Below are positions 33,253 to 38,533 of a stretch of 38,533 bases of DNA, one piece after another. The notes below the pieces were generated by a model, which saw only the letters and a program-made list of their open reading frames with translations, made no database searches and had not been told where the DNA came from. The stretch's first letter is position 1. The number at the start of each line of letters is the position of its first letter. The stretch spans positions 1,720,735 to 1,759,267 of the forward strand of contig NZ_DS989915.1 of NCBI RefSeq assembly GCF_000155615.1, written 5' to 3'. Position numbers and translations under genes: made by a program. Source of the DNA: Alcanivorax sp. DG881. Its GTDB lineage: Bacteria > Pseudomonadota > Gammaproteobacteria > Pseudomonadales > Alcanivoracaceae.

Positions 33253-34329
33253 ATGCCCAGCACATCCCTCACCCCGCAAGACTTCAGCCAGGCTCTACTC
33301 GACTGGTACGACCAGCATGGCCGCCAGGATCTGCCCTGGCAGCACCCGCGCACGCCCTATCAGGTGTGGGTGTCGGAAATCATGCTGCAACAGACCCAGG
33401 TCAGCACGGTCATTCCCTACTTCGAGCGGTTTATGGCGCGCTTCCCGGATGTCAAAACACTGGCACTGGCGGAGCAGGATGAGGTACTGCACCTGTGGAC
33501 CGGGCTCGGTTACTACGCCCGCGCCCGCAACCTCCATAAATGCGCCCAACAACTGCTGGAGAACTATCAGGGCGAATTCCCGGACACCGTTGAGGAAGTG
33601 GCCACGCTACCCGGCATTGGCCCCTCCACCGCCGGCGCCATTCTTGCCCAGAGCCGCGGCGTGCGCGCACCGATTCTCGATGGCAATGTGAAACGGGTGC
33701 TCGCCCGGCTGCATGCGGTGCCCGGCTGGCCGGGCAAAAAACCGGTCGAAAGCCGACTCTGGGAGCTGTCTGAACACTACACGCCTCACGCACGGCTGGC
33801 GGACTACACCCAGGCGATCATGGACCTAGGCGCCACCCTGTGTCGCCGGGGCAACCCCGACTGCGCTAGCTGCCCGGTAAACCGCGGGTGCGAAGCCCAC
33901 GCCAACGGTAACCCACAGGATTACCCCGGCAAGAAACCGAAAAAGGCCCTGCCAGTGCGCACCACCGTCATGCTTATCCTGCGCGACCGTAACGGCCGGG
34001 TCTGGCTGGAACAGCGGCCCCAGCAAGGCATCTGGGGCGGCCTGTGGTGCTTTCCACAAACCGACGATGAGTCACAGATGGACGACGCCCTGAGAGTCCG
34101 TGCGTTCGATGCCCGTGCTGATAGCCAGCCACTGGATCCGTTCCGGCACACCTTCAGCCACTATCATCTGGACATCGTCCCGCTGGAAGTGGCCGTGGAC
34201 CCAGCCGGCACCCGTGACAGTGACGGTCGCTGGGTGGACCCGCAGTCTCCCGGCACGCTGGGCCTGGCCGCACCGGTGAAGAAACTGCTGGCGGGTCTCG
34301 ACGCCCCACGCCAGTCACGCATGTTATAG
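33253..34329 (+). CDS. mutY: A/G-specific adenine DNA glycosylase MutY
   Basis: A 358-residue base-excision repair enzyme removing adenine opposite 8-oxoguanine. Glu42 in [10 protein letters not shown] and Asp143 in [10 protein letters not shown] form the catalytic pair; helix-hairpin-helix [15 protein letters not shown] at about 116-130; [4Fe-4S] ligands Cys197, 204, 207 and 213 (C-x6-C-x2-C-x5-C); a NUDIX-like C-terminal domain (about 235-345) recognises oxoG. The start at 33253 has GGAG close upstream; an earlier in-frame ATG lies inside the asmA terminator. Followed by yggX, probably co-transcribed. Confidence 0.97.
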   Translation: MPSTSLTPQDFSQALLDWYDQHGRQDLPWQHPRTPYQVWVSEIMLQQTQVSTVIPYFERFMARFPDVKTLALAEQDEVLHLWTGLGYYARARNLHKCAQQLLENYQGEFPDTVEEVATLPGIGPSTAGAILAQSRGVRAPILDGNVKRVLARLHAVPGWPGKKPVESRLWELSEHYTPHARLADYTQAIMDLGATLCRRGNPDCASCPVNRGCEAHANGNPQDYPGKKPKKALPVRTTVMLILRDRNGRVWLEQRPQQGIWGGLWCFPQTDDESQMDDALRVRAFDARADSQPLDPFRHTFSHYHLDIVPLEVAVDPAGTRDSDGRWVDPQSPGTLGLAAPVKKLLAGLDAPRQSRML

Positions 34330-34362
34330 TCCACCTCACATGTACCCGCCTACGGAGTTGCC

Positions 34363-34647
34363 ATGAGCCGCACGGTAATGTGCCGCAAATACCAGACTGA
34401 ACTGGACGGCCTCGACCGCCCCCCGTTCCCCGGACCCAAGGGGCAGGATATCTTCGAGACAGTCTCGAAAAAGGCCTGGCAGGAATGGCTGCACGAACAG
34501 ACCATGCTGATCAACGAAAAGCACCTGAACGTGATGGACCCACAGGCACGCGCCTTCCTGGACGAACAGCGTGATCGTTTTCTGAACAACGAAAACTACG
34601 AAAAAGCAGAGGGATACGTGCCACCTGCTCACGATGCGAACAAATAA
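34363..34647 (+). CDS. yggX: Fe(II)-trafficking / oxidative damage protection protein YggX
   Basis: A 94-residue cytosolic protein that protects Fe-S clusters from oxidative damage. Begins [17 protein letters not shown] with the conserved Cys7; [32 protein letters not shown] and [10 protein letters not shown] are family landmarks. GGAG lies 6 bases before the ATG. Follows mutY after 33 bases, the usual mutY-yggX pair of gammaproteobacteria. Confidence 0.97.
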   Translation: MSRTVMCRKYQTELDGLDRPPFPGPKGQDIFETVSKKAWQEWLHEQTMLINEKHLNVMDPQARAFLDEQRDRFLNNENYEKAEGYVPPAHDANK

Positions 34648-34658
34648 ACGCCCACGGC

Positions 34659-34687
34659 TTGACGCCTCCGGCCCAAGCCGCTTTAAT
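34659..34687 (+). promoter_or_regulatory. tRNA-Phe promoter
   Basis: TTGACG (34659-34664), exactly 17 bases, then TTTAAT (34682-34687), each one mismatch from consensus. A GC-rich discriminator (ACGCGCCC) follows, typical of stringently controlled stable-RNA promoters. Start expected near 34694. Confidence 0.8.
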
Positions 34688-34700
34688 ACGCGCCCTGATT

Positions 34701-34776
34701 GCCCGGATAGCTCAGTCGGTAGAGCAGGGGATTGAAAATCCCCGTGTCGGTGGTTCGATTCCGCCTCCGGGCACCA
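34701..34776 (+). tRNA. tRNA-Phe (GAA)
   Basis: A 76-base cloverleaf. The acceptor stem GCCCGGA (34701-34707) pairs with TCCGGGC (34766-34772), with A73 as discriminator and the CCA end encoded. The anticodon loop TTGAAAA inside the GGGGA/TCCCC stem gives GAA; the T loop is TTCGATT. A terminator follows directly. Confidence 0.98.
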
Positions 34777-34782
34777 TACAAG

Positions 34783-34816
34783 AAAGCCCCGCTCACAAGA
34801 GCGGGGCTTTTTTTTA
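34783..34816 (+). terminator. Rho-independent terminator after tRNA-Phe
   Basis: A 12-base perfect stem AAAGCCCCGCTC / GAGCGGGGCTTT around ACAA, continuing into a T run. It ends the tRNA transcript before the M48 protease gene. Confidence 0.93.
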
Positions 34817-34927
34817 TGGCCACTGGCGGCGTATTTCCCCCATCAAGCCGCGAACCGGCCTCTACCCTCGCCTGACCTTCTGCGCTAACGTGCACACATC
34901 TCTCGCACTCCAGACAGGCCCTGTCAC

Positions 34928-35722
34928 GTGTACCGTTTTATTGTATTTATTCTGTCACTGATGCTGTTCGCCGGTTGCGACCAGACACCCACCGGGCGGG
35001 ACCAGCTGGCCCTGATGCCGGACACCATGATGGCGGATTTTGGCCGGCAGACGTTTCTGCAAATGCAGCAGCAGACTCCGGTGAGCGACGACGAGGCCGC
35101 CAACCGGGAAGTACAGTGCGTCGCCACACAGATACTCGCCCATCTAGCCAACCGGTTTCCCGGCAACGCGCTACCCCAGCGCTGGGAAATCGTGGTCTTT
35201 GCCGACCCGAGCCCCAACGCCTTCGCCTTGCCTGGCGGCAAGATAGGCGTCAACGAAGGCCTGCTGGCGGTGGCCACCAGCGATGACCAACTGGCGGCCG
35301 TGATTGGCCACGAGGTGGGCCATGTGCTGGCACGACACAGTAACGAGCGGCTGACCCAGCAGTTGGGAATCCGCACGGTGCTGTTTCTGGTCGGCATGTT
35401 CAGCGAAGGGGATGCAGATTCAGAGCGCATTATTCAGGCGCTGGGCATGGGCGCACAGCTGGGCATTGCCCTGCCCTTCAGCCGGGCCCATGAAGAAGAA
35501 GCGGATTTGATGGGGCTGGAGCTGATGGCCAGCGCCGGTTTTGACCCGCGCGAAAGCGTGCAGCTTTGGAAGAACATGGCCGCCACCGGGAGCGGACAGC
35601 CCCCGGAGTTCCTGTCCACCCACCCCAATCCCGGCAGCCGGATCGGCGCACAGGAAGAAAAAATGCAGGTGGCGCTACCGCTGTACCAGAAAGCCACACC
35701 GGCGGAATGCGAACCACAGTAA
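34928..35722 (+). CDS. M48-family metalloprotease lipoprotein (LoiP/YcaL type)
   Basis: A 264-residue predicted lipoprotein protease. Lipobox LFAGC (Cys17), then a periplasmic M48 domain with zinc motif HEVGH (His128, Glu129, His132) and third ligand Glu189 in HEEEADLMG; LPGGKIGVNEGLL is the edge-strand motif. Such Loi/YcaL/BepA-like proteases clear misfolded outer-membrane proteins. The start is GTG at 34928; no better start precedes the signal peptide. Ends with CEPQ. Convergent with the monooxygenase gene through the palindrome at 35726-35802. Confidence 0.92.
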   Translation: MYRFIVFILSLMLFAGCDQTPTGRDQLALMPDTMMADFGRQTFLQMQQQTPVSDDEAANREVQCVATQILAHLANRFPGNALPQRWEIVVFADPSPNAFALPGGKIGVNEGLLAVATSDDQLAAVIGHEVGHVLARHSNERLTQQLGIRTVLFLVGMFSEGDADSERIIQALGMGAQLGIALPFSRAHEEEADLMGLELMASAGFDPRESVQLWKNMAATGSGQPPEFLSTHPNPGSRIGAQEEKMQVALPLYQKATPAECEPQ

Positions 35723-35725
35723 TTC

Positions 35726-35802
35726 AGAAGCGAGCCACGCGTTTCGAGTAGCGAAAACCTGACCTCATTATTTTCTGGTTTTGCCTGTCGAAACTCGCTT
35801 CT
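35726..35802. repeat. Long imperfect palindrome between convergent genes
   Basis: Three nested arm pairs: AGAAGCGAG / CTCGCTTCT, TTTCGA / TCGAAA, and GCGAAAACC / GGTTTTGC, around a 17-base AT-rich loop. It probably forms a bidirectional terminator between the M48 gene and the monooxygenase. Its sequence differs from the element copies at 5.4 and 19.9 kb. Confidence 0.65.
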
Positions 35803-35823
35803 CGCCACTCGAGACGGCCTTTG

Positions 35824-37353
35824 TCAGCCAACAGCCGCCTCTTTCACGGGCACGCTCTCAACCGCCGTCTGCCAGTGATAATCCTTCATGCTCACCCTCC
35901 AGGTGCGCGCCATAAACTGGAAAGTGGCATGGGGCCACAGGGCGGTATTGCGGCCATCGGCCTGCTGGTACCAGCTCATGCAACCACCGTTCTGCCATAC
36001 CGTGCCTTTCAGCTCTTCCTGCAGTTTGTCGTTATAGCGATCCTGCACGTCCTGCTTCACATCCAGCCAGGCATCACCGCGCTTATCCAGCTTGGTGATG
36101 GCATCCATGATGTAGCGCACCTGACTCTCGATCATGAAGATAATGGAGTTGTGGCCCAGGCCAGTGTTTGGCCCCACCAGCTGGAACATGTTCGGGTAAC
36201 CGCTGACCGTGGTGCCCAGATAGGCTTCCGATCCTGCTTTCCAGTCGTCATGCAATCGGTGCCCCGGTAACCCGGTAATGTCGAAATCCTTCATGTAAAT
36301 ACGCGGATCCACGATAAAACCGGTACCCAGTACCAGGCAGTCGGCCTGCTGCTCACTGCCATCGCTGAACACGATGCTGTTTTCACGAATTTCCTTCACG
36401 CCTTCGGTGACCAGCGACACATTGTCGCGGTTGAAGGTGGGGTAATAGTTGTTGGAAATCAGGATGCGTTTACAGCCCAGTGTGTAGCTTGGCACCAACT
36501 TGCGGGCCGTGGCCTTGTCTTTCACCTGGTAATGAATAAACGCTTTCAGGGCCGGCTCAGCCAGCTTGGCAAGGCGTGGATTGAAAATCGGCACCACCCG
36601 CGCTTCATTGCTCAGATACAGGCGCAGACGGTGCAGCTTGCGCAGGGCCGGGAAGCGGCGGAACATCCACTTGCTCAGGCCGGAATAGGCACGCTCATCG
36701 CGGGGAATGATCCACGGCGGCGTGCGCTGCACCACCGTCAGCTGGCCCGCTTCTTTGGCCACGTGGGGCACATACTGAATGGCGCTGGCGCCGGTACCGA
36801 TGGACACCACCTTCTTGCCGGCCATGTCATAGTCATGATCCCACTGGGCAGAGTGGATGATCTTGCCTTTGAAGTTTTCCATTCCCTTGAAGTCAGGAAA
36901 AGACGGCACGTGCAAGGGGCCGCTGGCCAGCACCCAGTGCTGACAAACCACCTGGGACCCATCGGCCATATCCAGCGTCCACAGGGCCGCCTTGTCATCA
37001 AAATGGGCCCCGGTCACTTCGCTGTTGAAACGGGTGTACTGACGCAGGCCGTGCTTGTCGGTCACGCCCTGAATGTAATTGTGGATTTCCTGCTGGCCAC
37101 TGTAGCGATGGCTCCAGTCCGGATTCCCCTCGAAAGAGAAGGAGTACATGTGCGACTGCACATCACAAGCCGCCCCGGGGTAGCTGTTGTGATACCAGGT
37201 GCCCCCCATGCCGCTGCCTTTTTCCAGCAGCACAAAGTCATCAATCCCGGCTTCGCGCAGCTTGATGGCCATACAGATGCCACCAAAGCCACCACCAACG
37301 ATGGCCACTTTGACGCGACGGGTTTTCACATTGATACGGGCCTGACTTGTCAT
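35824..37353 (-). CDS. Flavin-containing Baeyer-Villiger-type monooxygenase
   Basis: A 509-residue FAD/NADPH monooxygenase. First Rossmann motif GGGFGG (20-25), GTWYHNSYPGAACD (51-64), the Baeyer-Villiger fingerprint FKGKIIHSAQWD (161-172), and second Rossmann motif GTGASA (186-191). Predicted to oxidise ketones to esters with oxygen and NADPH; substrate unknown, though hydrocarbon-derived or steroid-like ketones are plausible in an oil-degrading lineage. It is not the AlmA-type long-chain alkane monooxygenase as far as I can judge. AAGGAG sits about 7 bases before the ATG. Divergent from the AraC-type regulator, 106 bases away, probably its regulator. Confidence 0.9.
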   Translation of the reverse strand: MTSQARINVKTRRVKVAIVGGGFGGICMAIKLREAGIDDFVLLEKGSGMGGTWYHNSYPGAACDVQSHMYSFSFEGNPDWSHRYSGQQEIHNYIQGVTDKHGLRQYTRFNSEVTGAHFDDKAALWTLDMADGSQVVCQHWVLASGPLHVPSFPDFKGMENFKGKIIHSAQWDHDYDMAGKKVVSIGTGASAIQYVPHVAKEAGQLTVVQRTPPWIIPRDERAYSGLSKWMFRRFPALRKLHRLRLYLSNEARVVPIFNPRLAKLAEPALKAFIHYQVKDKATARKLVPSYTLGCKRILISNNYYPTFNRDNVSLVTEGVKEIRENSIVFSDGSEQQADCLVLGTGFIVDPRIYMKDFDITGLPGHRLHDDWKAGSEAYLGTTVSGYPNMFQLVGPNTGLGHNSIIFMIESQVRYIMDAITKLDKRGDAWLDVKQDVQDRYNDKLQEELKGTVWQNGGCMSWYQQADGRNTALWPHATFQFMARTWRVSMKDYHWQTAVESVPVKEAAVG

Positions 37354-37375
37354 AGGTATTCTCCTTGGGATGCCG

Positions 37376-37393
37376 ATGCATCTATCAATGCAT
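37376..37393. promoter_or_regulatory. Paired ATGCAT motif in the monooxygenase-araC gap
   Basis: ATGCAT at 37376-37381 and again at 37388-37393, centres 12 bases apart, just upstream of the monooxygenase start. Candidate operator for the AraC-type protein; position is seen, function is inferred. Confidence 0.4.
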
Positions 37394-37459
37394 GCACTCT
37401 AGCCTTGTCAGCGCCCTGTGAATACGTGTTAACCTGACTAAAAATTGATAATTCCGGCC

Positions 37460-38482
37460 ATGTCTGAACGCTCGATTCTTGCACTGATCTACACCATCGA
37501 CCTGCTCGAGACCGAGAAGGGAATCGACTGTGGCCCAGTGCTCGCCCGCCACGGGCTGGACCGGGGCAAGCTGGACCCCAACAGCGAAATCGGCCGGGAC
37601 CGGGAGCTACTCATCTTTACCGAGCTGCTGCCCCGCGTAAACGACCCCATGCTGGGCTTCGATATGGGCAGCCGTTTCGGCTTTGCCGGCTACGGGCAGC
37701 TGGCCATGCTGCTGATGACCAGTGAAACGGCGTTCCAGGGATTCCAGTTCGGGGTCAAGTACCAGGCCCTGACCTACTTGTACGGCGAAATCGCACTGGT
37801 GCCCGGCGAACAGACGACCGCCCTGGAGCTGTACCCGATCCCTTTACCACCTGAAGTGAGCCGTATTCTGATCGACCGGGACATGGTGGGCACCTTCAAG
37901 CTGATCAACGACATCCAGACCCAGCTCAATCTTGACCTGAAACCGGTGGAGGTGTGGATGCCCTACCCGCGCCCGGCCCATGCAGAGGCTTTTGAGGACT
38001 ATTTCGGCTGCCCGATCCGTTACGACCAACCCTATTGCAAGGCGGTGATTCGCAACCAGGACATGGGCATCCGCATGCCCGGTTATAACAAGATGGCCCA
38101 GGACATGTATCGCGAACAATGTGATGCCATGCTGGCCCGCCGCGAAGCGCCCACCGCAGACCTCGGCGGTCGCGTCGCGGCGTACCTGAATCTGTTTGTA
38201 CGAAGCTTCCCCACCGCCGAACAAGTCGCCCAGGCCTTCGGTATTCCCGAACGCACTTTCCGACGCCAACTCAGCAAGGAAAATCGCCCTTTTCAGGGCA
38301 TCATGGACCAGGTCCGGAAAGACAAGGCCCGGCGCTATCTGGAGGATTCAGAGCGTAGCGTGGCGGAAATTGCCGAACTGCTCGGCTACAGCGAGTCTGC
38401 CGCCTTCGTTCGGGCTTTTGAGCGATGGACGGGCGTAACGCCTGCCCGTCATCGTAGAGACAGGAACGGAATGAATAGTTAA
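37460..38482 (+). CDS. AraC-family transcriptional regulator (Arabinose_bd-type N-terminus)
   Basis: A 340-residue activator or repressor. The N-terminal domain (about 20-200) resembles the Arabinose_bd group found in OruR/ArgR-like regulators; the C-terminal double helix-turn-helix (about 235-335) includes AEQVAQAFGIPERTFRRQL and SVAEIAELLGYSESAAFVRAFERWTGVTP. The start at 37460 (MSERSILALIY) is taken over a TTG at 37445. Divergent from the monooxygenase, which it probably controls. Its stop TAA lies in the AT-rich start of another copy of the intergenic element. Confidence 0.92.
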   Translation: MSERSILALIYTIDLLETEKGIDCGPVLARHGLDRGKLDPNSEIGRDRELLIFTELLPRVNDPMLGFDMGSRFGFAGYGQLAMLLMTSETAFQGFQFGVKYQALTYLYGEIALVPGEQTTALELYPIPLPPEVSRILIDRDMVGTFKLINDIQTQLNLDLKPVEVWMPYPRPAHAEAFEDYFGCPIRYDQPYCKAVIRNQDMGIRMPGYNKMAQDMYREQCDAMLARREAPTADLGGRVAAYLNLFVRSFPTAEQVAQAFGIPERTFRRQLSKENRPFQGIMDQVRKDKARRYLEDSERSVAEIAELLGYSESAAFVRAFERWTGVTPARHRRDRNGMNS

Positions 38483-38510
38483 TAATGAATAGCTGCGCGA
38501 GCAGCTTTTA
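38474..38510 (+). repeat. Intergenic element, partial copy 3 at the end of the araC gene
   Basis: AATAGTTAATAATGAATA, then hairpin AGCTGC-GCGA-GCAGCT followed by TTTTA. The AT-rich start matches 19826-19843 and the hairpin matches the one at 19938-19955. The window ends before any GC-rich core could appear. Confidence 0.55.
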
Positions 38511-38533
38511 TCGCTCTCTCAAACGTATGAGGC

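Noticed and set aside
34701..34776. tRNA-Phe as an integration site for a mobile island
   Set aside because: No integrase gene and no direct repeat of the tRNA 3' end were found in the flanking sequence; the neighbours are core or ordinary genes.
35824..37353. Calling the monooxygenase AlmA (long-chain alkane hydroxylase)
   Set aside because: The Rossmann and Baeyer-Villiger fingerprints fit the ketone monooxygenase group, and the N-terminus differs from what I recall of AlmA; the symbol is therefore left blank.
1..38533. CRISPR array, insertion sequence or prophage
   Set aside because: No regularly spaced direct repeats, transposase, integrase or phage structural genes were seen anywhere in the window.

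Overview
This window is chromosomal DNA of a GC-rich gammaproteobacterium. Core gene order resembles Pseudomonas: typA / thiI slot / glnA / ntrB-ntrC; trmL-secB-grx-rhodanese-envC-ctpA; hisB-hisH-hisA-hisF; asmA-mutY-yggX. Together with a Baeyer-Villiger-type monooxygenase and short dispersed palindromic intergenic elements, this suggests a marine Pseudomonadales/Oceanospirillales lineage such as Alcanivorax. The genus is an inference. I see no phage, IS, plasmid or CRISPR, no broken genes, and no stretch over 300 bases without a gene, RNA or regulatory element.

Layout. 0-5.4 kb: cell-envelope genes (an alpha/beta-hydrolase lipoprotein overlapping a DUF4105/Lnb-like protein, and a DUF3015 protein), then dtd-pip, with a small lipoprotein whose start codon is interlocked with that of pip. 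5.4-11.0 kb: nitrogen regulation on the minus strand, read glnA, DUF4124 protein, ntrB, ntrC. A textbook sigma-54 promoter and three tandem NtrC palindromes lie upstream of glnA, and a near-perfect NtrC palindrome lies upstream of ntrB. 11.0-12.2 kb: a TusA-like protein and a THUMP-less, Fe-S-type tRNA thiolase sit where Pseudomonas carries canonical ThiI. 12.3-16.4 kb: a metallophosphatase, then a tightly coupled cassette of secreted retropepsin-like protease, catalytically dead transglutaminase fused to about seven membrane helices, and ATP-grasp ligase. This is the least understood part of the window. 16.5-19.8 kb: typA, two small DUF genes and trmL. 20-21.2 kb: secB, glutaredoxin and a membrane rhodanese. 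21.3-24.6 kb: envC-ctpA-divergent polysaccharide deacetylase, an envelope and division operon. 24.6-28.5 kb: a BASS transporter and hisBHAF. 28.6-30.9 kb: a PanZ-like GNAT protein and an orphan 7TMR-DISM histidine kinase. 31-34.8 kb: asmA, mutY, yggX and tRNA-Phe. 34.9-38.5 kb: an M48 lipoprotein metalloprotease, then a flavin monooxygenase divergent from an AraC-type regulator.

Regulation and fine structure. Several gene ends carry related AT-rich/GC-hairpin modules that begin at the stop codon. Two convergent gene pairs share one bidirectional hairpin, and typA and asmA share another flanking module. Translational coupling (TGATG, TAATG or ATGA overlaps) joins the retropepsin/7TM/ATP-grasp genes, ctpA to the deacetylase, and pip to dtd. 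The strongest leads for new biology are the ATP-grasp/7TM/retropepsin cassette, the Fe-S thiolase plus TusA pair, and the DUF4105-hydrolase pair.
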